Part shown: piece by piece, positions 46,632 to 57,296 of the stretch
Layout: the number at the start of each line of letters is the position of its first letter
Position numbering within the stretch: the first letter of the stretch is position 1
Assembly: GCA_019236735.1 (NCBI GenBank)
Contig: JAFAIM010000014.1
Span: forward strand, 1 to 64,000
Source: Burkholderiaceae bacterium
Lineage (GTDB): Bacteria > Pseudomonadota > Gammaproteobacteria > Burkholderiales > Burkholderiaceae_F
Direction: 5' to 3'
DNA length: 64,000 nt
The notes under the pieces: model-generated
The model's input: the letters and a program-made list of their open reading frames with translations, nothing else
What the model was told of the DNA's origin: nothing
Databases searched by the model: none
Made by a program: the position numbers and the translations under genes

Positions 46632-49016
46632 ATGGGCAGCGGGCGATATGTGATCCCGTTCCGCCGCTTGCGCAACACCGATGTTGCGTTGGTTGGAGGA
46701 AAGAACGCGTCTTTGGGCGAAATGCTCGGCGAGCTCGGATCGAGCGGGATCCTGGTGCCGGACGGATTTGCGACCACTGCGCAAGCGTTTCGCGATTTTC
46801 TGCGCGACAACGACTTGACCGAAAGGATCGCGCAGCGTCTGAGCACGATCGACGTCGATGACGTGCGCGCGCTGGAAGCTGCCGGACGGCAGGTTCGAAC
46901 GTGGGTCGAGCAAGCGCCTCTTTCACGCGAATTCGAGAGTGAAATATGTGAACATTATCAAAATCTTATAAGTGATGGTTCACGTCAAATCTCGGTCGCG
47001 GTGCGATCCAGCGCCACCGCCGAAGACCTGCCTGAGGCCTCGTTCGCCGGACAGCAGGAAACATTCCTGAACGTGAACGGTGGCGGTGAGGTGCTTGCGT
47101 GCGTACGCAAAGTGTTCGCCTCGCTGTACAACGACCGGGCAATCTCGTACCGGGTGCACCACGGGTATTCCCACGCGGAAGTCGCACTGTCGGCGGGCGT
47201 ACAGAAGATGGTGCGCAGCGACCTGGGTGCGGCTGGCGTGATGTTCACGCTCGATACCGAGTCGGGTTTTCGCGACGTCGTGTTTATCACCTCGAACTTC
47301 GGCCTCGGAGAGACCGTGGTGCAAGGGGTCGTGAATCCGGACGAGTTCTACGTGCACAAGCCGATGCTTCACGCCGGCAAGTTCCCGATCGTCCGCCGCA
47401 GCCTGGGATCGAAGCTGGTGAAGATGGTGTTCGACACGCAGGCCGAAAGCATACGTCGCGTCCACCAGATCGACGTTGCGGACGAAGAGCGGCATCGGTT
47501 CTCTCTTTCGGACGACGACGTCGTGGAACTGGCGCGAATTGCGACGCGAATCGAAAAGCACTACGGGCGGCCGATGGATATCGAGTGGGGGTTGGACGGA
47601 ATCGATGGCCGGCTGTACGTGTTGCAAGCACGGCCCGAAACCGTGCAGTCGCGCGCCCAGGCGCAGGTGCGCTATCGCCTCCAACAGACCTCGCGCGTAT
47701 TGGCCTCCGGCCGGGCGATCGGACAGAAAATCGGGTCTGGGGCGGCACGCCTGGTCGTCGCCACCAGCCAAATGGATCGGGTGCGCGCCGGTGATGTGCT
47801 GGTAACCGACATGACGGATCCGAACTGGGAACCCGTGATGAAGCGCGCCGCAGCGGTCGTCACCAACCGCGGCGGAAGGACTTGTCATGCGGCGATCATT
47901 GCGCGCGAACTGGGAATCCCGGCAGTGGTCGGTTGCGGCAACGCCACTGCATCGATCGCCGACGGCGCCGAGGTAACGGTCTCGTGTGCGGAGGGAGACA
48001 CCGGTCGCGTGTACGAAGGCAGGCTCGAGGTCGAAGTCGATTCGGTCCAGGTCGGCGCGCTACCGCCGCTGCCGGTGAAACTGGCGATGAACGTCGGCAA
48101 CCCACAACTCGCCTTCGAATTCCAGGCGATTCCCAATGCGGGCGTCGGACTTGCACGGCTGGAATTCATCATCAACAACCACATCGGCGTGCATCCGAAG
48201 GCGATCCTGCAGTATCCGAACCTGGACGCCGAGCTCAAAGATGCGGTCGAAGCGCTGGCGCGGGGCTATCCGAGTCCGCGCGCTTTTTTCGAGCTGCGGC
48301 TGGCCGAAGGCATTGCCACGATCGCCGCTGCCTTCTGGCCGAAGCCCGTGATCGTCCGGCTGTCGGATTTCAAGAGCAACGAGTACCGCAAGCTGATCGG
48401 AGGCGGTCGCTACGAACCCGAAGAAGAAAACCCGATGCTCGGCTTCCGCGGCGCGGCGCGCTTCCTCGCGCCCGATTTCGCCGACTGTTTCGGGCTCGAA
48501 TGCGTGGCACTGAAGCGCGTTCGCGAAAAAATGGGACTCGTGAACGTCGAGATCATGGTGCCGTTCGTTCGCACGCTCGATGAGGCCCGCGGCGTGGTGC
48601 AGCTGCTGGAGCGCCACGGACTTCGGCGCGGCGGCGGAGCGGGGTCCGATGGCAGCGGAGGGTTGCGCGTCATCATGATGTGCGAGGTCCCATCGAACGC
48701 CGTGATGGCGGAAGAGTTCCTGCAATACTTCGACGGCTTTTCGATCGGCTCCAACGACTTGACGCAGCTCACCCTTGGGCTCGACCGCGACTCCGGCCTG
48801 GTCGCGGCAGGCTTTGACGAGCGCGATCCCGCCGTCAAGACACTGCTTTCGCGCGCGATCGAAGCGTGTCGACGCAATGGCAAATACGTCGGAATCTGCG
48901 GGCAGGGGCCATCGGACCACATCGAATTCGCGCGCTGGCTGGTCGAACAGGGGATCGAGTCGATCTCGCTGAATCCCGATTCGGTGGTCGACACCTGGCG
49001 CAAATTGGCGTCATAG
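46632..49016 (+). CDS. ppsA: phosphoenolpyruvate synthase
   Basis: 794 residues. ATP-grasp N-terminal domain ([40 protein letters not shown]), then the phosphohistidine domain with the swivelling His in [24 protein letters not shown] (near residue 419), and a C-terminal TIM barrel with the PEP-binding [19 protein letters not shown] and the cap [13 protein letters not shown]. It converts pyruvate and ATP to PEP, AMP and Pi for gluconeogenesis. SD GAGAGGAG precedes the start. Codons 104-120 are unusually AT-rich (see findings). Confidence 0.97.
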   Translation: MGSGRYVIPFRRLRNTDVALVGGKNASLGEMLGELGSSGILVPDGFATTAQAFRDFLRDNDLTERIAQRLSTIDVDDVRALEAAGRQVRTWVEQAPLSREFESEICEHYQNLISDGSRQISVAVRSSATAEDLPEASFAGQQETFLNVNGGGEVLACVRKVFASLYNDRAISYRVHHGYSHAEVALSAGVQKMVRSDLGAAGVMFTLDTESGFRDVVFITSNFGLGETVVQGVVNPDEFYVHKPMLHAGKFPIVRRSLGSKLVKMVFDTQAESIRRVHQIDVADEERHRFSLSDDDVVELARIATRIEKHYGRPMDIEWGLDGIDGRLYVLQARPETVQSRAQAQVRYRLQQTSRVLASGRAIGQKIGSGAARLVVATSQMDRVRAGDVLVTDMTDPNWEPVMKRAAAVVTNRGGRTCHAAIIARELGIPAVVGCGNATASIADGAEVTVSCAEGDTGRVYEGRLEVEVDSVQVGALPPLPVKLAMNVGNPQLAFEFQAIPNAGVGLARLEFIINNHIGVHPKAILQYPNLDAELKDAVEALARGYPSPRAFFELRLAEGIATIAAAFWPKPVIVRLSDFKSNEYRKLIGGGRYEPEEENPMLGFRGAARFLAPDFADCFGLECVALKRVREKMGLVNVEIMVPFVRTLDEARGVVQLLERHGLRRGGGAGSDGSGGLRVIMMCEVPSNAVMAEEFLQYFDGFSIGSNDLTQLTLGLDRDSGLVAAGFDERDPAVKTLLSRAIEACRRNGKYVGICGQGPSDHIEFARWLVEQGIESISLNPDSVVDTWRKLAS

Positions 49017-49116
49017 TCGATCGCCAGCATGTCTGTCGCCTATCCCGCGCGCAATGCGTCGCGCCGCGTCGATTGTCGCCTGGGTGTCATAGGGATTGTC
49101 TAGCCTGTGCCTCCTT

Positions 49117-49134
49117 CCGCAACGCGCGTTGCGG
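49117..49134. repeat. perfect 18-bp palindrome in the ppsA-phosphodiesterase gap
   Basis: CCGCAACGCGCGTTGCGG is its own reverse complement. It lies about 40 bases before the secreted phosphodiesterase start, within a 156-base gap otherwise without features. No T-run follows; it could be an operator. Confidence 0.35.
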
Positions 49135-49172
49135 GTCGAGAAACAACTAGAAATCCTCTTCGAGGGACAATC

Positions 49173-50768
49173 ATGATGAAGAGCACACTCGCGTTTTTCG
49201 CATGTCTGGTTCTTTTTGGTACCCAGCAGCTGGTCCGCGCCGACGAGGGCAGCTCAGACCGTGGGTACGCGGTCGAACATGTGCTGCTGATCAGTGTCGA
49301 CGGGCTGCACGCTCTGGATTTGGCCAATTACGTTGCCCAGCATCCGAACTCGACGCTGGCGGCGTTGAGTCAGAACGGCGTGACGTACACGAATGCGTCG
49401 ACCTCGACGCCGTCGGATTCCTTCCCGGGGCTGGCGTCCCTGGTTACCGCAGGCTCTCCGACGACGACCGGCTTCTGGTACGACGTGACCTGGAATCGGG
49501 CGGTATCGCCACAGCTGACCGGCAACACGATCATGGGCTCCACCGGTGGCAACTGTCCGGGAACGATCGGCGCCGTCGTCGAGCTGGACGAGGGTGTCGA
49601 CAACGACCTGACGCAACTCGACGGCGGCGGCGGTATCAACCCGGCATACCTACCGCGCGACCCGACAAATGGCTGTCAGCCCATTTATCCGCACCAGTAT
49701 CTTCGCGTCAACACGATCTTCGAGGTGGTGCATTCCCACGGCGGGCGCACGGCTTGGACCGACAAACACCCGTCGTACGAATGGACGAACGGCCCGAGCG
49801 GGACCGGTGTCGATGATTTTTACGGGCCGGAAATCAATTCGATTCCGGTCGCACTCGCGCAATTTCCCGGATGCTCGCCGGTCCCATACGGGGATTCCAT
49901 ACCCGACGACGGCTGGACGACGAGCTTTGCGAACATCATGTGCTATGACTCATTGCACGTCCAAGCCGTTCTGAACCAGATCGACGGCTACACACATGAC
50001 CGCTCCAGTCACGTCGGCGTTCCCGGCCTATTTGGCACCAACTTCCAGGCGGTCAGCGTCGGCGAGAAGCTGAAGACCGATCCGGTCAGTGGAATCAGCG
50101 GCGGCTACACCGATGTGCTCGGCACGCCCAGCGCGGGATTGTCCTCGGAGCTGGATTTCGTCGATCAGTCGCTCGGCAAAATGGTCAGCGAACTGAAGAA
50201 TCAAGGTGTTTACGCTTCGACGCTGATCATCATCGGCGCGAAGCACGGCCAGTCGCCGATCGATATCAGCAAGCGCACCGGAATTGGTGGCAATCAGCCG
50301 GCGACGCTGATCGGCGCACCGGAGGCTTTCGACATCTCGGATGACGGGTCGCTGATTTGGTTGACCGATCCATCGCTTGCGCCCACGGTCGTATCCCTGC
50401 TCAGCCAGCCGGCGAATCAGCAAACGCTAGGAATCCAGGAGATCTTCGCCGGGGCCTCGCTGCAGAATAAGTTCAATAGTCCGAGCCAGGATCCGCGGAC
50501 CCCGGACATCATCCTGAAAGTCAACACGGGCGTGATTTTCACGGGCGGCTCGAAAGTCGCCGAGCACGGTGGATTCAACGAAGACGATGTTCACACGGCG
50601 CTGCTGATATCCAACCCCAGGCTGAAAGCCGCGTCGGTAAACGTTGCGGTCAGCAATCAGCAAGTCGCCGCCACGATCGTCAAGGCGCTGGGTTACGATC
50701 CGCGGGAGTTGGAGGCCGTGCGGAAGGAGGACATTCACGTCCTGCCGTTCCTGTTCGATGGGAATTGA
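49173..50768 (+). CDS. secreted type I phosphodiesterase/nucleotide pyrophosphatase-like protein
   Basis: Start at ATG 49173 (MMKSTLAFFACLVLFGTQQLVRA, a signal peptide) with CGAGGGA upstream; the track ORF has 22 extra residues. 531 residues. It has an alkaline-phosphatase-superfamily core: VLLISVDGLHALDL (first metal site), STPSDSFPGLASLVTAGSP (nucleophile loop with Thr/Ser), a middle domain with a cluster of Cys (CPGTIG, CQPIYP, CSPV, CYDS) and DKHP, IIIGAKHGQSP and EHGGFNEDDVH late metal ligands. The substrate is unknown. GC content appears lower than neighbours, suggesting acquisition. Confidence 0.75.
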   Translation: MMKSTLAFFACLVLFGTQQLVRADEGSSDRGYAVEHVLLISVDGLHALDLANYVAQHPNSTLAALSQNGVTYTNASTSTPSDSFPGLASLVTAGSPTTTGFWYDVTWNRAVSPQLTGNTIMGSTGGNCPGTIGAVVELDEGVDNDLTQLDGGGGINPAYLPRDPTNGCQPIYPHQYLRVNTIFEVVHSHGGRTAWTDKHPSYEWTNGPSGTGVDDFYGPEINSIPVALAQFPGCSPVPYGDSIPDDGWTTSFANIMCYDSLHVQAVLNQIDGYTHDRSSHVGVPGLFGTNFQAVSVGEKLKTDPVSGISGGYTDVLGTPSAGLSSELDFVDQSLGKMVSELKNQGVYASTLIIIGAKHGQSPIDISKRTGIGGNQPATLIGAPEAFDISDDGSLIWLTDPSLAPTVVSLLSQPANQQTLGIQEIFAGASLQNKFNSPSQDPRTPDIILKVNTGVIFTGGSKVAEHGGFNEDDVHTALLISNPRLKAASVNVAVSNQQVAATIVKALGYDPRELEAVRKEDIHVLPFLFDGN

Positions 50769-50797
50769 TCGACCGTATCGGCCGTAGCGCGTTCGCC

Positions 50798-50822
50798 GGA
50801 CCCGTTATCGACTAACGGGTCC
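50798..50822. terminator. bidirectional hairpin terminator between phosphodiesterase and smpB
   Basis: GGACCCGTTA-TCGAC-TAACGGGTCC is a perfect 10-bp stem with a 5-base loop, followed on the plus strand by TTTGCTT. It sits between two convergent genes and overlaps the last codons and stop of smpB (stop triplet at 50812-50814). Confidence 0.75.
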
Positions 50823-51264
50823 TTTGCTTCAGCAGCCGGTTTTGCTGCCGTTTCCAATCGCGTTCCTGCTCTGCTTCGCGCTTCTCGAATTGGCGCTTGC
50901 CCTTGGCCAGGCCGACAGCGAGCTTGACGCGGCCGCGGGTGAAATGCAGGTCGAGCGGCACCAGCGTGTAGCCGGCGCGCTCGACTTTGCCGATCAGCCG
51001 CCGGATTTCGGCGCCGTGCATCAGAAGCTTGCGCGTGCGGCTCGGATCCGCGGGCTCGTGCGTCGACGTGGTTGGCAGCGCCGCGAAATGCGCGTTCAGC
51101 AGCTGCAGTTCCCCGTCCCTGACAATCACGTACGCTTCATTGAGCTGACACTGTCCGGCGCGCGCGCTCTTGACCTCCCAGCCCCGCAGCGCCAATCCCG
51201 CTTCGAAGCGCTCCTCGATCGTATAGTCGTGACTGGCCCTGCGATTCTTCTGGACGATCGACAT
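50812..51264 (-). CDS. smpB: SsrA-binding protein SmpB
   Basis: 150 residues. The N-terminus MSIVQKNRRASHDYTIEERFEAGLALRGWEVKSARAGQ, the core AYVIVRDGELQLLNAHFAAL and the tmRNA-binding region LLMHGAEIRRLIGKVERAGYTLVPLDLHFTRGRVKLAVGLAKGKRQFEKRE are all typical. The basic C-terminal tail (RDWKRQQNRLLKQRTR) is the part that folds in the empty mRNA channel. It works with tmRNA in trans-translation; no ssrA gene is in the window. It diverges from ratA, a common gene pair. Confidence 0.97.
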   Translation of the reverse strand: MSIVQKNRRASHDYTIEERFEAGLALRGWEVKSARAGQCQLNEAYVIVRDGELQLLNAHFAALPTTSTHEPADPSRTRKLLMHGAEIRRLIGKVERAGYTLVPLDLHFTRGRVKLAVGLAKGKRQFEKREAEQERDWKRQQNRLLKQRTR

Positions 51265-51312
51265 GTCGCGGTGTGGTGCCGGCTTACAATGTCAGTGTAA
51301 CAACCACCTGCT

Positions 51313-51744
51313 ATGCACCGAATCGAACGGTCGGTGCTGGTACCGTACAGCGCGGAGCGGATGTTTCGACTGGTCGAGCGAGTCGACGACTATCCCGCGT
51401 TCCTGCCCTGGTGCCCGGCATCGCGCGCGCGGCATTTGCCCGACGACAGCGTCGAAGCGACGATCGAAATCGCCTTTCGCGGCGTTCGCGCGCGCTTTAC
51501 TACGCGCAACGAACTCGACCCGCCACGCGAGATCCGGATGACGCTGGTCGATGGGCCGTTCCGCCGTCTGGCAGGAAGCTGGCATTTCCGCGAATTGCCG
51601 GAAGAGTCGTGCAAGGTCAGCTTGCAGCTGCAATACCAGTTTGCTCCGGGGTTGCTCGGGCGACTGGTCGCCCCGGTGTTCGAATCGATTGCCGGCTCGA
51701 TGATCGATGCGTTCGCGCGCCGCGCCGAATCCCTGTATGGGTGA
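51313..51744 (+). CDS. ratA: RatA/Coq10-type START-domain protein
   Basis: 143 residues, one polyketide-cyclase/START fold: HRIERSVLVPYSAERMFRLVERVDDYPAFLPWCPASRA, the middle TLVDGPFRRLAGSWHFREL and the C-terminal helix APVFESIAGSMIDAFARRAESLYG. The family includes E. coli RatA, which blocks 70S assembly, and the ubiquinone-binding Coq10 proteins of mitochondria. Which role applies here cannot be told. The smpB-ratA divergent pair is conserved in proteobacteria, and rnfH follows 6 bases later. Confidence 0.9.
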   Translation: MHRIERSVLVPYSAERMFRLVERVDDYPAFLPWCPASRARHLPDDSVEATIEIAFRGVRARFTTRNELDPPREIRMTLVDGPFRRLAGSWHFRELPEESCKVSLQLQYQFAPGLLGRLVAPVFESIAGSMIDAFARRAESLYG

Positions 51745-51750
51745 GGCAGG

Positions 51751-52047
51751 GTGAACGCGCAATCCGGCCACATCGAGGTGACCATCGTCTACGCGGTTGC
51801 GCGCCGTTCTCACCTGTACCGCGCGCACGTGCAAGTCGGAACGACCGTCTGGCAGGCGATCGAAGCCTGCGGCATTGTCTCCGATGTACCGGAGCTGTCG
51901 GGATGCACGCTCGATGTCGGTATCTTCGGCCAGTGTTGTCCGCTCGACCGCGCGGTTCGGGATGGCGATCGGATCGAGATCTATCGCTCGCTCACGATCG
52001 ACCCGAAGGATGCGCGGCGGCGGCGCGCGGCGCTGAAACAACGCTGA
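51751..52047 (+). CDS. rnfH: RnfH/RatB family protein
   Basis: 98 residues from a GTG start, ubiquitin-like beta-grasp fold: IEVTIVYAVARRSHLYRAHVQVGTTVWQAIEACGI, then DVGIFGQCCPLDRAVRDGDRIEIYRSLTIDPKDARRRRA. The last stretch is the family signature. RnfH occurs next to ratA (as ratB) in many gamma- and betaproteobacteria; its biochemical role is unclear. It is transcribed with ratA and converges with the DUF4124 gene. Confidence 0.92.
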   Translation: MNAQSGHIEVTIVYAVARRSHLYRAHVQVGTTVWQAIEACGIVSDVPELSGCTLDVGIFGQCCPLDRAVRDGDRIEIYRSLTIDPKDARRRRAALKQR

Positions 52048-52090
52048 CAATGCTGGCCGCAGTTTGCGGCCCCGAAAATCGGCCGAGCAA

Positions 52091-52663
52091 CTAGCAGCGG
52101 GACTGGATCATTTCGCGGGTGCGCTGCACCTCGGCGTTGCGCTGCTCATCGCTCAGCAGCTCGCGAGTTCCGTCCGGGTTGGTGCGTATCAGCCGCATCC
52201 CCGAGTCGAGCGACTTCATGTAGCCGCGCGCCCTTTCGCAATCGGCCGCCTTCTGCGCTGTTTCCGACTGCACGTCGGCAAGCTTCTTCTCGGCATCGGC
52301 CCGCTCCTTGACGCGCTTGCGGAAATCCGCGTCGCGCTCAGACATCGTCGGAGTGTGCGGCGCGGCCGCATTCGGGACCGGTGCCGGCGCCGCTGCAGCT
52401 CCGGGGGAGTCAGCCGCCGGCGGGGCCGCCGCTGGCTCGGGCTCAGCTAGATCGGAGGGCGCTGCCGCCCGCGCCGGGGTCGGCTCACGCAAAACATCGG
52501 TGGGCCTCACGCCCGCCGGCGGCGGCTGGTCGGAATAGACGGTGTGGCCGCTTTCGTCACGCCAAGCCCATTGGGCCGCGGCGATCGAGCCGAGCGAGCA
52601 CAGGAGGAACAGCGTGCCGAACCGGCACGCGCGCACAACAAAGGAGGAGGTCGGATCGTTCAT
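52091..52663 (-). CDS. DUF4124 domain periplasmic protein
   Basis: Start at ATG 52663 (MNDPTSSFVVRACRFGTLF) with AAAGGAGGAGG upstream; 190 residues. A signal peptide ends near IAAA, and the DUF4124 motif AQWAWRDESGHTVYSDQPPPAGV follows directly. An Ala/Pro-rich linker (PEPAAAPPAADSPGAAAAPAPV) leads to a coiled coil rich in charged residues (ERDADFRKRVKERADAEKKL) with a Cys-containing tail. Such proteins are common in betaproteobacteria next to guaB. Function is not known. Confidence 0.85.
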   Translation of the reverse strand: MNDPTSSFVVRACRFGTLFLLCSLGSIAAAQWAWRDESGHTVYSDQPPPAGVRPTDVLREPTPARAAAPSDLAEPEPAAAPPAADSPGAAAAPAPVPNAAAPHTPTMSERDADFRKRVKERADAEKKLADVQSETAQKAADCERARGYMKSLDSGMRLIRTNPDGTRELLSDEQRNAEVQRTREMIQSRC

Positions 52664-52815
52664 GCGACGAAATTTACCGGAGGGCGTCGGAAGCGAACAT
52701 CGGCAGTATTCATGAAACGGCGGCAAAGGATGCTGCGTCGCAGCATCTAAGCACAGGCCCGCACAAGGTACGGATTGTCGGCGATACGGCCTGGTTGAGG
52801 ACAGATGTCGCAGTC

Positions 52816-52851
52816 GCGCCTCGCGAGCGGGGGCGAGGCGCCCCGTATAAT
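52816..52851 (+). promoter_or_regulatory. guaB promoter -10 with overlapping dyad
   Basis: TATAAT at 52846-52851 lies 26 bases before the guaB ATG. Where a -35 box should be there is instead a perfect 8-bp inverted repeat, GCGCCTCG (52816-52823) and CGAGGCGC (52834-52841). The dyad is placed to act as an operator, or the RNA hairpin is simply upstream of the transcript. A second short dyad GATGCTG-CGTCG-CAGCATC lies at 52729-52747. Confidence 0.5.
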
Positions 52852-52876
52852 CGACTTTTGCGGCGCGAGGACTGTA

Positions 52877-54337
52877 ATGCGTTTGATCGAGAAGGCGCTG
52901 ACGTTCGACGATGTTCTGCTGCTGCCCGCCTACACGGCGGTCCTTCCCAGGGAGACGGACCTCACCTCCCGCTTCTCCCGCCGCATCGCCCTGAAGCTAC
53001 CCCTGGTGTCCGCGGCCATGGACACCGTCACCGATTCGCGCCTGGCGATCGCGCTCGCGCAGGAAGGTGGAATTGGGATCATCCATAAGAACATGTCGGC
53101 GCGCGATCAGTCGGCCGAGGTTCTGAAAGTCAAACGCCACGAAGCTGGCGTGCTGCGCGACCCGATCACGATCGGTCCGGACATGAAGGTGCGCGACGTC
53201 ATCGAGCTCACCCGCCAGCATCGGATCTCTGGCCTTCCCGTGGTAGAGGGACCGAAGGTCGTTGGAATCATCACGAATCGGGACCTGCGCTTCGAGACGC
53301 GGCTGGATGCGCCCGTACGCGAGATCATGACGCCGCGCGAGCGGCTCGTTACGGTACGAGAGGGCGCCAGTCTGGACGAAGCCAAAGCACTGATGCATCG
53401 GCACCGCCTCGAACGCGTCGTGGTCGTCAACGGCGATTTCGAGCTGCGTGGCTTGGTTACCGTGAAGGACATCACGAAAGCGACCGAGCACCCGAACGCT
53501 GCGAAGGACGAATTGGGCAAGCTGCGGGTCGGTGCCGCGGTCGGGGTAGGTGACGCCGACGAGGAACGCTGCGAACTGCTGGTGCGAGCGGGTGCGGACG
53601 TGCTCGTGGTAGACACCGCGCACGGGCACTCGCAGGGCGTACTCGATCGGGTGCGCTGGATCAAGCGTAACTATCCAGAGGTCGACGTGGTCGGCGGCAA
53701 CATCGCGACCGCTGCTGCAGCCACTGCGCTTGCAGAACAGGGTGTCGACGCGGTGAAAGTTGGAATCGGCCCGGGCTCGATTTGCACAACCCGAGTGGTG
53801 GCGGGAGTGGGGGTGCCGCAGATCACGGCGATCGCCAACGTTGCGCGCGCACTGGCCGGACAGAATATCCCGGTCATCTCTGACGGCGGCGTGCGGTATT
53901 CGGGGGACGTGGCAAAGGCGCTTGCGGCGGGCGCGTGGAGCGTGATGATGGGAAGCATGTTCGCCGGCACGGAAGAAGCCCCCGGCGAGACGATCCTGTA
54001 TGAAGGCCGCTCGTACAAGTCGTATCGCGGCATGGGGAGCCTGGGGGCGATGCAGCAAGGAGCCGCGGACCGGTATTTCCAGGACTACGAAGCCAACGCG
54101 GACAAGTTGGTGCCCGAGGGCGTCGAAGGCATGGTTCCGTACAAGGGAAGCGTGTTGACGATCCTGTTCCAGTTGGCCGGCGGGGTGCGCTCCAGCATGG
54201 GCTATTGCGGCTGCCGCACCATCGAGGAGATGAGGACGCGCGCCGAGTTCATCGAGATCACCGCTGCGGGCATGCGTGAGTCGCACGTGCACGACGTCCG
54301 GATCACCAAGGAAGCGCCGAATTATCGAGTCGAGTAG
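52877..54337 (+). CDS. guaB: IMP dehydrogenase
   Basis: Start at ATG 52877 ([24 protein letters not shown]), 486 residues. TIM-barrel with two CBS domains inserted ([34 protein letters not shown]). Catalytic loop [18 protein letters not shown] with the nucleophilic Cys, then [27 protein letters not shown] and the flap [13 protein letters not shown]. It oxidises IMP to XMP, the committed step to guanine nucleotides. guaA follows after 7 bases, forming the classic guaBA operon. Confidence 0.97.
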   Translation: MRLIEKALTFDDVLLLPAYTAVLPRETDLTSRFSRRIALKLPLVSAAMDTVTDSRLAIALAQEGGIGIIHKNMSARDQSAEVLKVKRHEAGVLRDPITIGPDMKVRDVIELTRQHRISGLPVVEGPKVVGIITNRDLRFETRLDAPVREIMTPRERLVTVREGASLDEAKALMHRHRLERVVVVNGDFELRGLVTVKDITKATEHPNAAKDELGKLRVGAAVGVGDADEERCELLVRAGADVLVVDTAHGHSQGVLDRVRWIKRNYPEVDVVGGNIATAAAATALAEQGVDAVKVGIGPGSICTTRVVAGVGVPQITAIANVARALAGQNIPVISDGGVRYSGDVAKALAAGAWSVMMGSMFAGTEEAPGETILYEGRSYKSYRGMGSLGAMQQGAADRYFQDYEANADKLVPEGVEGMVPYKGSVLTILFQLAGGVRSSMGYCGCRTIEEMRTRAEFIEITAAGMRESHVHDVRITKEAPNYRVE

Positions 54338-54344
54338 GAATGAG

Positions 54345-55910
54345 GTGTCGCACGAACGCATCCTGATCCTGGACTTCGGCGCGCAATACACGCAACTGAT
54401 CGCCCGGCGCGTGCGCGAGGCGCGCGTGTACTGCGAGATCCACCCTTGCGACGTGGGCGACGATTTCGTGCGGTCGTTCGCGGCGCGCGGAATCATTCTT
54501 TCGGGCAGCCACCTTTCTGCACACGAGCAGGCGTCGGCAAAAGCGCCGGCCGAGGTGTTCCGTCTCGGAGTGCCGGTGCTGGGGATTTGCTACGGCATGC
54601 AGACGATGGCACATCAGCTCGGCGGGCGCGTCGAGGCTGGAGCCACGCGCGAGTTCGGCTACGCGGAGGTGCGTGCGCACGGCCATACACGGCTGCTGGA
54701 CGGAATCCAGGATTTTGAAACGTCCGACGGGCACGGAATGCTGAAGGTGTGGATGAGCCACGGCGACCGTGTCGTGCAGATGCCGCCGGGGTTTTCGCGG
54801 ATGGCGTCGACCGAGACCTGCTCGATTGCCGGCATGGCCGACGAAAGCCGCCACCTGTACGGCGTGCAGTTTCACCCCGAGGTCACCCACACAACGCAGG
54901 GGCAGGCCATTTTGACGCGGTTCGTGCGCGAGATCTGCGGCTGCCGCGGCGATTGGAACATGCCCGACTATCTCGAGGAGGCGGTGCGCGCGATTCGCGA
55001 GCAGGTCGGGCGCGAGGACGTGATCCTGGGTCTGTCGGGCGGGGTCGATTCGTCGGTCGCGGCGTTGCTGATCCATCGCGCCATCGGCAGTCAGCTGACG
55101 TGCGTATTCGTTGACACCGGGTTGTTGCGTCTGAATGAGGCGCGCGAGGTCGAGGACACCTTCCGCAATCATCTGGGATTGCACCTGGTCAGCGTAGATG
55201 CCTCCGAGCGTTTCCTGCGGCGGCTGGCCGGACAGACCGACCCGGAGTCCAAGCGCAGGATCATCGGAGCCGAATTCGTCGAGGTGTTCCAACAGGAGGC
55301 GGCGCGTCGCGCACAAGCACGCTGGCTCGCTCAGGGAACGATTTACCCGGACGTGATCGAGTCGGCGGGCGGCAAAACCAAGAAGGCAACCAACATCAAA
55401 TCGCACCACAACGTGGGCGGGTTGCCCGAGACTCTGCACCTGAAGCTGCTCGAGCCGTTGCGCGAATTGTTCAAGGACGAGGTTCGTGAGTTGGGTCTTG
55501 CGCTGGGCTTGCCGCGCCAGATGGTATTGCGCCACCCGTTTCCCGGCCCCGGACTGGGGGTGCGGATCCTCGGCGAAGTTCGTTCGGAGTACGTGGACCT
55601 GCTGCGGCGAGCCGACGCCATTTTCATCGAGGAACTGCGAGCGAGCAGCTGGTACGAGCGCGTGAGCCAGGCGTTCGCCGTGTTCTTGCCGGTGCGCAGC
55701 GTCGGGGTGATGGGTGACGGGCGCACCTACGAGTTCACCGTTGCGCTTCGAGCCGTGCAGACGCAGGATTTCATGACCGCGCACTGGGCGCCTCTGCCGC
55801 ACGAACTGCTGAGCCGGGTTTCGAACCGGATCACCAATGAGGTGCGAGGCATCAATCGGGTCGTGTACGACATCTCCGGCAAGCCGCCGGCTACGATCGA
55901 GTGGGAGTGA
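54345..55910 (+). CDS. guaA: GMP synthase (glutamine-hydrolysing)
   Basis: Read from GTG 54345 ([25 protein letters not shown]), 521 residues. Class I glutamine amidotransferase domain: the oxyanion strand [20 protein letters not shown] replaces the usual SGGP, and the nucleophile is in [18 protein letters not shown], with [11 protein letters not shown] closing the triad. The ATP-pyrophosphatase domain has [15 protein letters not shown], and the C-terminal dimerisation domain ends with [31 protein letters not shown]. It aminates XMP to GMP. The GSHxS variant is typical of Burkholderiales as I recall. Confidence 0.96.
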   Translation: MSHERILILDFGAQYTQLIARRVREARVYCEIHPCDVGDDFVRSFAARGIILSGSHLSAHEQASAKAPAEVFRLGVPVLGICYGMQTMAHQLGGRVEAGATREFGYAEVRAHGHTRLLDGIQDFETSDGHGMLKVWMSHGDRVVQMPPGFSRMASTETCSIAGMADESRHLYGVQFHPEVTHTTQGQAILTRFVREICGCRGDWNMPDYLEEAVRAIREQVGREDVILGLSGGVDSSVAALLIHRAIGSQLTCVFVDTGLLRLNEAREVEDTFRNHLGLHLVSVDASERFLRRLAGQTDPESKRRIIGAEFVEVFQQEAARRAQARWLAQGTIYPDVIESAGGKTKKATNIKSHHNVGGLPETLHLKLLEPLRELFKDEVRELGLALGLPRQMVLRHPFPGPGLGVRILGEVRSEYVDLLRRADAIFIEELRASSWYERVSQAFAVFLPVRSVGVMGDGRTYEFTVALRAVQTQDFMTAHWAPLPHELLSRVSNRITNEVRGINRVVYDISGKPPATIEWE

Positions 55911-56629
55911 TTTCGGGACCTTCACGGCTCGCCATCGAGGCGGTTGCACGACACTTTTCTGCGACTTGGCCAGAAGGCCCAGATTCACCGGATGCTTTCC
56001 TCAGCGTCGCGGGCAAGCGCATTGCGGTCGAGCTCGCGATCATGTCCGGCAAGCGGGCGCCGGTCGCCGCGAAGCCGCGGCTACGCTTCGACAAGGTTGC
56101 GCTCGGTCTGTTAAGACGTTTGCGAGCCGATCTGAGCGGATCCGTACCGAATGGCAAGGTGGCGGTCGCGACGGTTACGGCACCGATACGGCTGGCAGCG
56201 AAGACCGCGACTGCGCTCGCAGACAAGATACGGAAGCTTGTCGCGGATGGCTCGACGCGGGCTCGGTTCAACGGCACGATCCACGCAAATCGAATTCAGG
56301 TTCGCATCATCCCGGATGGGTCCAATCGAGCCTCGAAGCTGATCGGCTTCGTGCACAATCCGGATTCGGATGCAGACAATTTGTTCGACGTGACGCGTTC
56401 TCTGCTCGCCTGCATTGGCCCGAAACTGGGCACACGCACACCGCCCGGGTTTGCGGGCGAGCGCTGGCTCGTGATCGCCAACGAGAGCGGGTTTTTGCAT
56501 ATCGACACGCTTCGGCAAATCTATTCGCAACTGTTCAATCCCTTGACTCCGGGGTTCGAGCGGGTTTTCATGGTGTTTGCCGGCGGGGAGGTCGAGGAAT
56601 TGGCCGCGCAGGAGACCGACGCCGAATGA
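55901..56629 (+). CDS. uncharacterised 242-residue protein coupled to guaA
   Basis: I do not recognise a family. The gene overlaps the end of guaA by 10 bases. The soluble protein starts [43 protein letters not shown], and its [17 protein letters not shown] strand pattern recalls an early endonuclease-like fold (D/E-x-K type) but the match is weak. The middle is Lys/Arg- and Ala-rich ([31 protein letters not shown]). The C-terminal half has [45 protein letters not shown] and [16 protein letters not shown]. There are no membrane segments. It is probably transcribed with guaBA and precedes tadA by 18 bases. Confidence 0.6.
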   Translation: MGVISGPSRLAIEAVARHFSATWPEGPDSPDAFLSVAGKRIAVELAIMSGKRAPVAAKPRLRFDKVALGLLRRLRADLSGSVPNGKVAVATVTAPIRLAAKTATALADKIRKLVADGSTRARFNGTIHANRIQVRIIPDGSNRASKLIGFVHNPDSDADNLFDVTRSLLACIGPKLGTRTPPGFAGERWLVIANESGFLHIDTLRQIYSQLFNPLTPGFERVFMVFAGGEVEELAAQETDAE

Positions 56630-57226
<597 letters not shown>

Positions 57227-57296
57227 TCGTGGGCGTGATCGCTGGCTGCGCTGCCTGCCGTTCGAAGTGCCGGCACTTCTGCGGGACGCTCGTGCG

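Noticed and set aside
54303-55988. 561-residue minus-strand ORF opposite guaA
   Set aside because: Shadow of guaA in a GC-rich genome; no ribosome binding site or domain support.
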